From: Porites lobata
Lineage: Eukaryota; Cnidaria; Anthozoa; Scleractinia; Poritidae
Assembly (NCBI GenBank): GCA_942486035.1
Contig: CALNXK010000036.1
Coordinates: 970,001 to 1,034,000 of the forward strand
Length of the DNA: 64,000 nucleotides
Reading direction: 5' to 3'
Made by a program: the position numbers and the translations under genes. Under the pieces are notes generated by a model. That model saw only the letters and a program-made list of their open reading frames with translations. It had not been told where the DNA came from and made no database searches. How positions within the stretch are numbered: the stretch's first letter is position 1; each line of letters begins with the position of its first letter. This document shows positions 1 through 13,379 of this stretch, in pieces.

Positions 1-2278
1 AAATTGTATCTCCGTGTGTTTTTTTTTTCTGATATACAGACTATGAATTGAAACACTAGGAAATGTGTTGATCCAACATAATAAGAACACTTGCAGACTT
101 TTTATCGTAACTAAATCTGAAATGTTCACCCTTTAAAGATGTCCCCTGTTGCTTCAACCAATTGAAGTATAGTTAACAGCGTGGAATGGCTAAGAAGCCC
201 GTCAGACTTCTTCTTAGAAAGTGCAGAACGTTTAGTAGCATTTAAGGATTGTGTACCGTTGACAAGCTTCGAGCATAAACTGGACCTTTTATGATCAATG
301 TCCTCGACTAAGTATGAACAATCAAGGAAGGTTAACTAAGGCCCGGTTTCATATACATGAAACGTTCGGTGTTTGAATCAATAAGGAACGCCTATTTCAA
401 CAGTGGAACGGTCGGCAATTTCTTCTTTGAAGCAACACTGGAACGGCTTTAATGCAGACGCCGACCCTTCTCATGTTCCGAACCTAATCCATCAATTATT
501 ATGACGTATTCTGCAAAACATTTGACCAAACAATCATTATTTCTCCTTTTTAAAGTTTAGCTGGAATGAAGATCGGCGTCTGAATCAATTCAGCTGCTCT
601 AAGCAATTTGGGTCGGCTTTCATTCGAATTAGGTTCAGCTCATGAACAGTTCGGCGTTTGAACCGGCGGGCCTAACTATTTATTTTTAGCGGAACGTTTG
701 ACAGTTATCGAACCAATATTGACATAGAAAAAACGTTTCATGTTGTGCTGTTGTTGTTTTCGATTTTGTTCATATCCGAGAAGTCGCCGTTTTCTTTCGC
801 TTAGTAAAAGCCAAGTTTTAAATCTTTCAAAATTGAAGCGATCTCTGAATAAATCTGCTTTGTAACTAGTATAAACTAGTATTGAAATAACGCTTTTTAT
901 TGTATGATGTTATTATACAGTAGTAATATTTAACAACTAGAAGATGAACTCAAGATTTCGATAGGGTTGATATTTGATTACGTTCGAGGCCCTTGTAAGG
1001 AGGCTGCTATCATAGCCGATAGAAATTAAAAATCAAGACTTTGACCTTCTAGCTTCTTAGTAAACTCCTCAAACATTCTGCAAAAAAGCATATCTTCGGT
1101 GTATTTATTCTCAGGTAAATATAAGTAATTATTGTTCAAATGCCATTGGGCATTATGAAAATACGCCTTAGAATGTTTCGTGTAAAGGTCAGCTCAGGTT
1201 TAACGTTAACGTAATATGTGTAACCGATCCCACGCTGATAGCGTTTTTAACTCTAGTTCGCTTCTACTGGGTGAAAAATTGTTTTTTTTCTGCCTTCCTT
1301 CAATGCTCCCTTTAACCTCTTTGTTCCTCAAACACGTAAGGACTGAAATCTTTGAGGAAAGAAGATAACGTGCTCTGATCTATGTTACTAAACAGAACTT
1401 TGATTTTAGAATAGGAGTGTGTTGGAAATCCGGCAACTGAATGTTTCTAAATCTCTTCCCTTATTAGCTAAGCGAAAACCATATTTACCCCCATCCGCCA
1501 TTTAAAAAAATTCATTTCTCTCGACTTTTCCTTAATCTTTGCGATGGATATAGTGAATGGTTCGGCCAAAAAGAACGCAAGATTTGCAGTGGAATATTAG
1601 CATACTATTTATCAAAAGCCAATAACGCTCCTATAGACTTTCCCGTCCTTTTCCTTATTTATTTTTTTTAATTTCCTGTTTATTGCTTTTTTGATTTAAA
1701 CCTTTCAGCCAAATTACTTGGATAAATAGCTTCATCTGGCTTCTCCAAAATAACAAGTTCGATCTGCGGCTGAGGTTAGCATTAAGCGATTAATAGACAG
1801 ATCGAACCAAACGTATCGATCGGTCAACCTCTGCATTTGTATTGCAAGTGGTTGATTAACAAGCTTTGTATGAGCAGCCATCGGCACTGGAGTCATTTCC
1901 GACCAACCCAGATGCTACAAATTACTCGGCATTGGACCCTGAACCTAACATTGTATTTGCTAGTAAAGCGTAAGGGCATGCTTACTGATGATAATATTTT
2001 CTTTAAGGATATCCTTGAGGAAACTTTTAAAATGTTAGTCCTACATCACATCGTTTGTGACAAATCACATTTTTATCTGCTAATGAAATGCAAGTGCATG
2101 CGTGATAATTATAATATTCTCTTTTCACCCCAACCTAAGAAAAGCTTTTAAAAAGTTAGTCCATCATCGCATCGTTTGTGACAGTTCTTGACATTTTCTT
2201 CTTTCTTTGGTTGAGAAAATCTTTCTAAAATCGGTAATGGCTAAAATTCTGGTACCAATCCAATTTCTTATATAACAC
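1..2278. other. No gene recognised
   Basis: The stretch is AT-rich and holds no open frame that looks like protein. The longest frame (1837-2151) has no recognisable motif and no good splice sites. The part nearest 2278 would hold the 3' untranslated region of the minus-strand secreted-protein gene. Plus-strand TTTATT strings near 1660-1690 read as AATAAA on the minus strand and could be its polyadenylation signal. Confidence 0.4.
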
Positions 2279-2352
2279 TTATGGGGCATTTTGATACTGT
2301 ATTGCCCGTTCGCAGACAACACCTTCTTGAAGTTCGTCTTCTTCATCTCCCT
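2279..2352 (-). CDS. Terminal exon of small secreted protein
   Basis: The exon begins after TTGCAG and ends at TAA, adding 24 residues, strongly acidic at first and ending QYQNAP. The next AG two bases downstream is an alternative acceptor that would change the frame. The first acceptor was chosen because it keeps the compact acidic tail and an early stop. Confidence 0.5.
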
Positions 2353-3366
2353 CTGCAACTAGCCACTTCAGAAATGTGGCTTACACACTAAGAACATTCT
2401 TTATACCAAAATATAACAGGGATTTGGCTTACCAGTTTCTAATTGACCATATACGCCTTCAACTGCTATCCCAGTCAAATCCTTGAAGCTCAAATTTGCT
2501 GTGTTCCCTGCTTCAGCCACATGATACTTCTCTTTTATCGTCTTTTCCCCGGCTGGAAAATGGGTTGAAAATATTTCTTGAGTAAACCATTCCGTGATTT
2601 ACTCGATGAACACTATTTTTGCCGCTATTGAAAGGTATATTAGAGAATTGTAGCTATGTCCGATAATTCTTTTATATATATTTATCATTTCATTTTTATC
2701 AGTTCCCCGAGTATATTATGAACCAAGAATTTAATGACCAGCTCCCTGCTGAATTGCTACTTCAGTTGGTTAGAGAGCGCTGCCCCGGTATCGCAGCGGT
2801 CAGCATCCCAGGAAGCCTGAATTTTTTTCTTTTTTCAGGTTTTCTCTATGAAATGATCTTCCTTTTGTTTCTCAGCAGTTCAAATATATGAAATTCACAT
2901 AATCATCGATTCAGATAATTTTGTGGTTTTCTCTCGGTATCGTATTGCTAAGCAATAAATTGTTACTCTAAAGAAAAAGCTATTAGAAGGGAACACGTAA
3001 AAGTTTCCTTTATTGACCGTTAAATGGAAAGTTCTCTAGATCATTATTTTGGGAACATCTTAGTCATACATAACTCATTATGAAATGAACCATTTTAAAC
3101 TATGCGGGGTAAAAATTGTCGAAAATAAGTGCAAAAATTGGCAAGAAAACAAGGACCCTAGACTATAGAAGTGTGAGTCACTTAGCTGTGTTAAGAAATA
3201 TTTTCTCCACAAATACCGTTAGAAGTAGCGAAGACGTTGAAATTCTAAAAAAAAACTGGTACAAATGTGAAGTAAACGTCTTACCAGCCTTGTAAGGTAA
3301 AGGGAGGCCACAGGACTGTTCCACTAAAGCCCCAACGCATAGCAGCAGAAAAATTCTTGAGGCCAT
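2279..3366 (-). CDS. Small secreted acidic protein, three exons, unknown family
   Basis: Three minus-strand exons (3366-3285, 2552-2433, 2352-2279) join in frame with phase-1 junctions and end at TAA, giving about 91 residues. Exon 1 starts at an ATG and encodes a hydrophobic leader beginning MASRIFLLLCVGALVEQ, a clear signal peptide. Exon 2 is followed by GTAAGC and preceded by TTTTCCAG, and contains a possible N-glycosylation site (NLS). Exon 3 is acidic near its start (EGDEEDELQEG) and has one cysteine. I do not recognise the family and propose no function beyond secretion. An alternative acceptor two bases downstream at exon 3 would shift to a longer basic reading frame, so the C-terminus is the weakest part. 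No TATA box is obvious upstream. Confidence 0.6.
2433..2552 (-). CDS. Exon 2 of small secreted protein
   Basis: This 120-base exon is bounded by TTTTCCAG and GTAAGC and has phase 1 on both sides. It encodes a lysine/glutamate-rich start (GEKTIKEKYHV) followed by a mixed segment with Asn-Leu-Ser. No domain is recognised. Confidence 0.58.
3285..3366 (-). CDS. Exon 1 of small secreted protein (signal peptide)
   Basis: The exon runs from the ATG at 3366 to a GTAAGA donor and encodes 27 residues plus one base. It has a leucine-rich core followed by small residues near VEQSCG, a plausible signal-peptidase site. The frame is open further upstream (TTGAAGATG), but the only nearby ATG is at 3366. Confidence 0.62.
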
Positions 3367-4558
3367 CTTCAACCCCTTCGATGTTACTTCGCTTGTGTCT
3401 GTCTTAAACTAAACCTCTCCCTTGTGTAGATAACAATTTTTGAGATCCAAAGTGCTTATGTGCAATAGGACCTCTTATGCTATATTGAATCGCTATTGTT
3501 TAAAGTTCCCGTTGTCAATATTATATTCAGGCAAATTTTAATTACTTTAGAATCAGTCACTAGTGTCCATTCTTAAAGAAATTATGTTGAAAGAAAATAG
3601 TGATATCACTTAAACCGCTCTCGATACTTGTTTTAATCATTCCTTAACTTTTTAAACTTCTAAGCAAATTTTCTTTGCCAAGTAAATTATTATTTTGTGA
3701 TCGGCATTTCCTGATATTTCCATGTTGCTCTTATCAGTTAGTTACTAAGCGATACGGCATTCCTTTCGGTGTTGTCGAAAATTTTCCTATACTATTTGCT
3801 TTGAATTCGGGTTTTTCCACTGCATCTCTTAAATATATTTTACTTGCAATTGCAACCAGGGCCTCAAATAGGAAACATAGCAGAAAGCTTTAAAACACAT
3901 TTTCGGATTTTGAAATACGTGACACCTTAAAAGAAAGACTGCTCACTTCAATAACAACCTTATTGGCGGATGTCAGAAAAATATGCTATATAGTTAATAG
4001 CTGCTAGAAACATTGTTTCCAAGGTGATGGCAAATTATTCTGTACATTAAGTATTCCCCTATTTCAATCGGCCTAAAATTGCTTCGGCTTGCTAAGACAT
4101 TGAACCTTTGGCCTGGTACGCAAAAAGTGATCTAAACTAATTCAAAACAGCGTAATGTTCAGTTCAGTGTAAGGGCAAACATATTCTTGTTTATCGAAGA
4201 GCAGTATGTGTTTATGTAGACTTGTAACTTCCATGAAAGGGGCCAAAAACTCGGTCCAAGGTCACCTTATGCATAACACGTGGTGGAAGATCCGAGTTGT
4301 AGTTTTTCCACATGCATGAAGGGCGTAAAGGAAAACACAAACTCGTTTCCATTTTAGTTTTCTTGTTTTTGTTTTGTTTTTTTCTCTTTCTCTCTCTCTC
4401 TCTCTTTTGAGGAGGGTATCCCTAGGGCTATCGATTTAAAACGTTTAAATTTAGCATTAATGGCAAGATAAATCTGTAGAAAAATTTCGCGATCTAAATT
4501 TAGTAGTATTGTCCCCGGGGTATTGTCATTGTCATTGTCTAATCAACAGGAAAAATTG
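3367..4558. other. No gene recognised; CT-rich microsatellite
   Basis: AT-rich sequence with a pyrimidine microsatellite (CT repeats) near 4380-4410. I see no exon-like frame with supporting splice sites. Confidence 0.4.
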
Positions 4559-7500
4559 ATGTTTAGCGCGGTGGCGCCAAACAAATTCGTTGATGTTGCT
4601 CGTGTGCGTTAATTACGCTTATTTTTTTTTCTCTGTCCCAAGATCACAAGAGGAAATTCATTGCACCACCTCACCTCTTCACAATGTAGTGGCTACGTGC
4701 CGACATGTCACATTCGTCCGGAATTCTGATGTAGCAAGTATTGAAAAAAAGAACCCAAGTTCAAATCGGAAGATTGACTACGTGACCTTTCCAGTCTCTC
4801 TTCTGCATGTAACTGGAAAGGAAACGTACGTAAGCACTGTACATTTCTTACTTGCAACTTTTAGGGTTACCATTTCTCAGATCAACAAAAATAAAAGAAA
4901 AAAAATCTTTTAACCTGTTTCTTAAGAATTAGCGAACGCAACAAGGCCAAAGCTATAAGTAATGGAGTTTTATAAGCTAAGCTCTTGAACAAAAAAAATG
5001 ATGACTGACAAAGAAGCTGGCGGAGCACAAATTGAAGAAACATTGGGCAGAAATCCTTTAAAGCTGCAAGCTGTATAGTAACCGACAAACAAATCAAACT
5101 GATCTATCATCTATCACAAATCAATCTGCATGATCTATCATCTATTATCACCTATTTTAATTTTTTTTTTTAGTTTCCTCATTCCTTCAACTGTCTAAGT
5201 AGTGCTTTTATTTTAATTTAATCAGTCTTCTTTAATGCGACGTAAAGGCATGTTAAAAACTGATAACTTTTAATAGGGATTCAATACCGGTGAAAAATGT
5301 GTCGCTCAAAAAAAAAAAAAACAAAGAAAGAAAGAAACTGATAGAAAGAAACGTTTTTCCATAATTAAGAGCATAGTGTTCAGATAAAAAGTAAATGTCT
5401 TAAAAACAGGTTTTACTAAAACTAACATAGTTTTAAATTGCAGTACGATAACTGGACCGTTATTAACTGTATTAGCACACCCTGGAATTTATTTATTGTT
5501 CTCAATAAAAAGATATGCATATTATTTAGTATTACTGTTTTCCTCGTAATAAAGGAGTTGTACTCGTTGTTGGAAAGCCTTAAAGCCCAAACTCGACACT
5601 AATGATCTGTCTAGTTTTCAGCATTAAATGTAATCATCACATTCAGAAATTGTGCGAGTTTCGAAGCCTTTGCTCCGTTTTTAGCCAGGAGTTTTACCGC
5701 TTAAGCATTGGCCTCGCCAAAAAATCGAGTTGCCTATTGCAGAGGTTAATGTACCAAAATACATCTGCATCTCTTTCCAAAAGAATAATGCACTTGTTTC
5801 GTTCACCCAGTATCTGGCGAACACACGCACACTCTAATTTGTGGTTAACTTAATACATGTGTTCTTAGATTGAGCAAAGCTGCATGATAAATGTATAGAT
5901 GCCTCTTGATGTTATCATATCTAATCAAAAGTTTCTAATCCCTTGAATACCAAACAAAACTGAAATTTATCGTTATCTAGCTTTTAAGTGTGTAATTATT
6001 TTCTTTTCACTTTTTTTTCTTTTTTGGGTTATCCTGTATTACATGACGCATTCTTTTTTCCTGAAATTCAGCACGATGGTTCAATTTCCAATGCAAGCTT
6101 TCCTATTAATAGTATTAAAGTGGCTAAAGATTGCCTGGGTGTAAATGAGTATCTAAATTTGATATGAAATTCTTAATTGTCCACACTTTCGAGTCTGTTA
6201 ATCCATTTAAGATGGGTTTTGTCGGCTTGAAAGGTTAAGGCAACCAAAAGAACAGAAAGATTAAGTTTCAGGAAACTTTGCTGAACGGGACGTAAGGAAA
6301 TATTGAAAAGTCGAAGCGCCTGCGACCTTACCTAATAAAATATATGCCTATATCACAACGATTATTTTTAGTCAATTTTATTCGTAATACATGTATGTGA
6401 TACGAAATAGTCGTTCTAGACTCTAACCTTGTAGATGAATCACGGTATGAAACTAATAAAAAACTTAAAGAAAGACGTTCGATTTAAAAGAAATACGTTT
6501 TCTCTGCTCCAATGTGGAGTGGTATTATATCAGTTGAAAGTCACCAGTACGATTATTACTTGAACTATGATATTGGTTTGACATGAAAAATTTCAAAATC
6601 GTAATAAAACTACAATCGACCCCAATACTGTATCTCGCTACTCTAGGTTATATTTAAACCCATTCTTTTGAGCGTTTATAATTCTGTAAAAGCATGTGGA
6701 CAATTGGCCTTGAGATGGCATGAGGCTGTTTACTTAACATTATAAAAGGCCTAGTTAGTTACAGGAACTGACAAAAACATTATCTATCAATTTGCTTTTA
6801 AATGACATCTTAAGAAGCGCACATGTATCGATAAAAGAGTTTCCCAAATGCAGACAAGATCATCGCGGTTAAAAACGCAACTCAAATGCACTGACTTGCT
6901 GGGATGCCAGCCCTGAGCTTTGCGATACCGGTGCAGCGCCGGCTCGTAAACTGATTGAATTAGCAGGCAAACTGGGGGCTGGTCATTGGAATTGGTTTGT
7001 AATATACCCAGGAAAGATGAAGATGGAATGATGAATATATGACTATATACATATTGGAACCGTGAATGAAGAAATAAATGCAAAGATCTTCACAGCTAAT
7101 ACAGTTGCGAAAAGAAAAAAACGTGTTTCTTATATCGCAGATGTTTCCCAACAACAATTCTTCCTCTAAATCTATATAGCCCCACATTTATAGACAAAAG
7201 CTCTCACGAAGAACTTTCCTGAAATAAAGGCCAAGGAACTTGATCTCTACAGTATCGTCTCGTCGTAATTTGACATCTCATTCCAGAATCGAGCAGAATG
7301 GGATAGTACCTTAAGAGAGTTTGATAGCTTTGGCAAGAAAAACCAAATACTCCTAACTGCACTTGCAAACCTCTTAAAATGTTGTATCGGCAACAATATA
7401 TAAAATATGAGAATCAGGTAAAAGGAAAAGGGGGAGGGGGTTATTAGACTATTATAAATAAAACGATATAGAGTTTCTGCGGCCGAGTTTCTGGACTTAT

Positions 7501-8870
7501 TTCACTTTATCATCTCAGTCCAAAAGGTTCGATCTTCCAAGGCTGGTTGTAACTCCAGCTATTCTACTTGTATCCCAGGGTCTTGAGCAAGTCAGTGATC
7601 TATGAAGGTTTTGTTCAGTCTTCCGACACGAGAATAGCTATGTCTTGGCAACCTTAGTAGGTCACTCACTATTTCGTTCTTGCTTCGCCAGCAGTGACCA
7701 GAGTGTCTTGTAGCCAAAATCCTGTCGCTAAAGAGCACTCCATTCTGAGGCCCTCCTTCTTTTTCGAAAGTTACATACTGAGGAGAAAAAAACTAACAAT
7801 TAGATTTGGGAAAATATGAGGCCTAGTTTAAAAGACACTTTATTCTTTATTCAGTCGATGAGCAAAACCTTTGCCTCTAAAGAGCGCAGAGAATTTTCCT
7901 TGAAACAAGGTGAATTAAGTGCTAAAAATACCAATAAGACCTAAAATGAAGATAACAGATCAATTGATCTTGAGACAATTAATCTGACGTCTCTGGGGGA
8001 AAAAGCAGTCTTTCTATGCCATTTAGTGTTAGATTTCGGGCTTCGAATCAATAGTGACCTTGGGTTAATACTGGTGGTCAATGTAGGCGTTTCGAGCAAA
8101 AGTTTGTTTGTCTAAAGCGCAATGGCCATTCCGTTCCTGAGAACGTCTATTTTCTTTGAGCAGGCCAGTGGGTTTATGCCTATACTGTCCTTTATTACTC
8201 GGATATATTCGTTGTAACTGTCCTTCAATCTCTACATCTCCTTGAACTGGAAAGATATTGAAGCTAATTCGCCCTGTTTATATGAACTGCATGTAATTGC
8301 GCGTGAAGGGACAGTGCAGGTGTCTCGCGGTCTAAAAACGTTAGGTGCACTCATGATCAGTGCATTGAGATGGTTTTTCATCTGTTATAATCAGATTTAA
8401 TCGGATCCTTTCGTTAGCACTCGTAGTTTGTTGCTTAGCATAATGCAACACCATAGGCAGGTGGACCTACACCACAGCTAGAGTTAAAGAACTGAAAACA
8501 GTGAACTTTGCGGTGACATTTTTTGCGTTGGGTTAGGGTTGAATTCCACTGTCGGACAATTTCTACCTGCGTACGTGCGTAAAATTAACTTTGGCAAGTA
8601 AAATAGAGGCAATGTATGAAAGGTCGCACTTACGCGTAAAAGTAGAACCTCGCTCAACTTCACGTTTAATGTCAACACTTTTTATCTTACCGCTATTTTA
8701 TTTACGTGATTAAAATTTACGTGCGTTAACGTGCGTAGCGAAAAAAGCGTCAGTGGAATCAACCTTCAGACTGGTCGGTTACGCAACCTTTTACGAACCA
8801 CTGATCTTTTATTTGATGGCTTCTTTACCTGATCATGGATTTTATAATCCGTGGTGATACATAATTTGTG
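4559..8870. repeat. Tandem segmental duplication, unit 1
   Basis: This segment, starting near GCGGTGGCGCCAAACAAATT at 4568, is repeated in the same orientation from about 8871. Matching landmarks include CACATTCAGAAATTGTG (5638 and 10139), ATGAATATATGACTATATAC (7031 and 11521) and ACTGGTCGGTT (8769 and 13271). No coding potential is convincing in either unit, and frames open in one copy are broken in the other. Confidence 0.8.
6870..7110 (-). mobile_element. Decayed tRNA-derived SINE (in duplication unit 1)
   Basis: GCGATACCGGTGCAGC, followed downstream by CTGGGGGCTGGTCATT and GAATGATGAATATATGAC, matches the layout of the tRNA-headed element at 63.35 kb. The tRNA part is degenerate. The paralogous copy lies at about 11350-11600. 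Confidence 0.55.
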
Positions 8871-8974
8871 TTTAGGGTGAATGCGGTGGCGCCAAACAAA
8901 TTCTTTGATGTTGTTCTTGTGCGCTAATTACGCATATTTCTTTTTCCTCTGCCCCGAGATCACAAGAAGAGATC

Positions 8975-9264
8975 CAGGTTTTCAGATATCTCCGCATTGG
9001 ACAACAGTAGCTGTGCCTCTTGCTATTTATGTAATACCTAATATGATATGTAAATTTTCATGATAAATGTTTTTAAATTTTATATGATTAATTTGATATA
9101 AATTGTACATATTTTTTAGGAATTTTAGATTCTTAAGTCTTAATTATGATAATTTTACTTTGTTTTAATTAGCTTTGTTTTAGTGTCCCCAATTAGCACT
9201 GTAATGTACTAGAATTTTATGACACTTAAATAAAGGTTTCATCATCATCATCATTATCATCAGT
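8975..9264 (+). mobile_element. Truncated LINE 3' end with ATC repeat tail
   Basis: This insertion is present only in unit 2 of the tandem duplication. It ends with GACACTTAAATAAAGG followed by a CATCATCATC run. An AATAAA-containing 3' end with a short-repeat tail is typical of severely 5'-truncated non-LTR retrotransposons. No coding part remains, so the family cannot be named. Confidence 0.5.
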
Positions 9265-11349
9265 GCATTGCACCACCTCTTCAAAGTCAAAAGTGAACCG
9301 ACAATGTAGTGGCTACGTGCCGACACGTCACAGTAGGAATTCTGATGGAGCATGTATTCAAAAAAAGAACCCAAGTTCAAATCGGAAGATTGACTAGGTG
9401 TCCTTTCCAGTCACATACAATGGGAGCTTTCTCTTTTGTGTGTAATTGGAAAAGAGACGTAATCACTGCAATCACATTTCTTGTTTGCAACTTGTAGAGA
9501 CGCCATTTCTCAGATTAATAAAAAAAAATCAAAGAAGCTGGCGGAGCACAAATTGAAGAAAGGCTGGGCAGAAATCCTCTAAAGCTACAAGCTGTACAGT
9601 AACCGGCAAACAAATCAATTTCATCTATCATCTATCATCTATTATTTTTGGTTTGCTTATTTAGGGTGCCGCATATTAGTTTCACAAAAAAAAGCATAAG
9701 TAGAGCTTTTTTCATCTTACACTTTGCTTTCTTCGGTCTTCTTTTATGCGACTTAAAGGCATGTCAAAAAATGATAACGTTGTGTTGGGGATTCAATACC
9801 AGTGAAGAAAGTATTCTTCAGAAAAAAAAAAGAAAGAAGGAAAGAAAAAGAGTAAAAGAAACGTCCTAATTAATTAAGAGCATAGTTTTAATTTAGAACA
9901 TAGTTTTAATTAAGAACATAGGTTTAAAATTGCAGGACGATAACGGGACCGTTATTAACTGTATTAGAACAGCCTCGAATTGATTTATTATTCTCCAAAA
10001 AAATAGATACATACTTTTTAATATTACTGTTTTGCATGCAGTAAAATGCACTAAAAGAGATGAACTCGTTGTTGAAAAGCATTAAAACCCAAACTCGGCA
10101 CTAATTGTCTGTCAGTTTTCAGCATTAAACGCAATCATCACATTCAGAAATTGTGTGAGTTTCGAAGCCTCTGTTCCGCTTTTAGCCAGGCTTTTTACCG
10201 CTTAAGCGTTGGCCACGCAAAAAATTCGACTTGCCCATGGCAAAGGTTTATGTAACAGAATATATCTGATATCTTTCCGAAAAAATGCATTTGTTTCATT
10301 CACCCAGCATCTGGCAAATTGGTAAATTATTATGTGTTCTTAGATTGCGAAAAACTTCATGATAAATTCCTACACGCCTCTTGATGTTATAACTCTAATC
10401 AAAAATTTCTAATAGTACCAAACAAAACTGCGTTTTATTGTTATCTAGCTTTTACTGTGCAATTATTTTCTTTTCATTTTTTTTCTTTTCTGGGTTATGC
10501 TGTATTACATAACGCATTTTTTTTCCCTGAAATTCAACACGATGGTTCAGTTTCCAATACAAACTTTCCCATTTTTAGTGGATGAGCTCGGCATTTGATA
10601 TGATATTCTTAATTATCCACACTTTCGAGTCTTTCAATCCCTTTAAGATGGGTTTTTTCGGTTTGAAAAGTTAAGACAACCAAAGAACAAAAAGGTTAAT
10701 ACATTTCAAGGAACCTTCCTGAACGGGACGTAACGAAATATTGAAAAACCGAACGCCTGCGACTTTACGTGATAAAATAATTCCCTATATCACAACGATA
10801 ATGTTTACTAGTTAATTTTTATTCGTAATACATGATAGGACATCGTCGTTCTAGACTCTAACCTTGTAGATAAATTAACGTATGGAACTAAAAAAAAAAA
10901 TGAAAAGAAAGACGTTTGATTCAACAGTGATACGCTTTCTTTGCTCCAATGTAGAGCAACATTATATCAAGTAAGAGCCACCGATACAATTAATAACTGT
11001 GATATTGGTTTGACATGAAAAATTTCAAGATCGTAATAAAACTATAATCGACAATACTGTTTCTTGCTACTCTAGGTTATATTTAAACCCATCCTTTGAG
11101 CGTTTATAATTTTGTAAACTCCCGCCTGTTGATAATATAAAATTTATCAAAAAAGCATGTGGACAATTGGCGTTTAAAGATGACATGCGCCTGTTTACTT
11201 AACACTTTGCCATTTTCCATTTTTAAAAGGCCCAGACAGCCACAGGAACTGATTAAAAAGTAATCTATCACTTTGCTTTTAAAATGACTTCCTCAGAAGC
11301 GCACATAGTATCGATAAAAGTGTTTCCTAAGGGCAGTTAAAGACGCAAC

Positions 11350-11600
11350 TTAAATACACTGAAAAGAAAACCTGAAAAAAATCAGGCTTGCCGGGATTCT
11401 AGCCCTGAGCTCTGCGATACCGGTGCAGCTTTTCTCTTAATCGGATAGAGTTAGCAAGCAAACTGGGGGCTGGTCATTGAATTGGTTTGTAATATAAGGA
11501 GAAAAGATGAAGATGGAATGATGAATATATGACTATATACATATTAGAACCGCGAGTGAATAAATAAATGCAAAGAAGATCATTAAAGCTAATACAGTTG
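11350..11600 (-). mobile_element. Decayed tRNA-derived SINE (in duplication unit 2)
   Basis: This copy is paralogous to the SINE at about 6870. It keeps CCTGAAAAAAATCAGG, the same oligo-A palindrome that abuts the intact tRNA-like head at 63354, plus GCGATACCGGTGCAGC. It predates the tandem duplication because both units carry it. Confidence 0.55.
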
Positions 11601-13379
11601 CGAAAAGAAAAAACGTGTTTCTTATATCGATGTTTCCCAACAACAATTTTTCCCTCTAAATCTATTTCGCCCTACATTTATAGACAAAAGCTCTCACGAG
11701 GAACTTTACTGAGATATAAGCCAAGCAACTTGCTCTGTACAAGTGTCATCTCGTAGTTATTTGACATCTCATTCCAGAATCGAGCAAAATGGGATAGTAC
11801 CTTGAGAATCTAAGGTTTGATAGCCGTTTTGGCAAGAAAAACTAATTAAAATATTCCTAATTGCACTTGTAAACCTCTTAGAAAGTTGTATCGGCAACAA
11901 TACAGAGGCATGTAATCAACCCTAAACAACTTCTGGTGATAATATTTGCTAATAATGATTAATCTTTGTTTGGCAGGGCCAAACTCTTTTCACCTTTTAA
12001 AAAAGCAATGGATAACAAAAAAAAATGTCTACAAACAATATTCTTACATAGAATAAACGAAATGAATAGACTGGTACATGTAGGTCATTCCACCACATGT
12101 TTAATTGTTCTAATTGCATGCAACAAGACAGTCTACTGCATGATCGCTAACACGCTTTTCTCTCGTTCTCTCTTTGTTGTCAGAGCGCGAAGAAGAATTA
12201 ATTATATATATAAAATATCGGTTATGAGGAGCAGGTAAAAGGGGGGGGGCGTATTAGACCTGATGATAAATAAAAACAACACACAGTGAAGCTGCCAAAA
12301 CAATTATTTAATCAATCAGCGGGCTAGTTTCTGCACCAATTTCACTTTTCATCCCAGTCCAAACGGTTCGATCTTCCAAGGCTGATTGTAACTATAGCTA
12401 TTCTACTCGTATCCCAGCGTCTGGAGCAAGTCAGTGATCGATGAAGGTTTTGTTTAGTCTTTCGACCCGAGAATAGCTGTGTCTTGGCAACCATAGTAGG
12501 TCACTCACTATATCAGTCTTGCTTTGCTAGAAGTGACCAGAGTATCTTGTAGCCAAATCCTGTCGCTATAAAGTATTCTATTCTGAAGCCCTCCTTCTTT
12601 TTCTAATGTTATATACTAAGGAGAAAAGAACTAACAATTAGATTTGGGAAAATAGTCCTAGTTTAAGAGACACTTTCTTCTTTTTTTCAGTCGATAAGAA
12701 ACCTTTGTCTCTGAAGAGTACAGAGAATTTTTTCTGAAAAAAGGAAGGTGAATTAAGTGCTAAAGAAACCAATAAGAACTAAGATGAAGATAACATGCAG
12801 TTCAATTGATCTTGAGACAATTAATCTGACGTCTCTGGGAAAAAGCAGTCTTTCTATGTCGTTTAGTGTTAGATTTCGGGTTTCGAAACAATAACGACCT
12901 TGGATATACTGATGGTCAATGTAGGCGTTTCGAGCAAAAGTTTGTTTGTCTAAAGCGCAACGGCCATTCCGTTCCTGATCGCGTCTATTTTCTTTGAGTA
13001 GGCCAGTGGGTTTAGGCATATGGTGTCTGTAACTGTCCTGAAATCTCTACCCCTCCTTGAAAAAAAAATTAGGTACAGTCATGATCAGTATATTGAGGAG
13101 GTGGTTTGCCATCTGTTATAATCAGATTTAATCGGCCCCTTTAGTTGGCACTCGTAGTTTGTTGCTTAGCATAATGCAGCGCTATAGGCAGATGGACCTA
13201 TACCATGCAATGACTAGAGTTAAAGTACTGAAACAGTAAGCTTTGTTTTGAAATCTTAGCGTGGTTTTAGACTGGTCGGTTGTGCAACCTTTTACGAACC
13301 ACTGATCATTTATTTTTTGCTTCCTTACCTGATCATAAATTTTATGATATTTGGTGATCCCAATTTGTGTTTAGGGTGA

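Noticed and set aside
1837..2151. 104-residue plus-strand frame
   Set aside because: It has no motif, starts without an ATG-like context and shows the composition of random AT-rich sequence.
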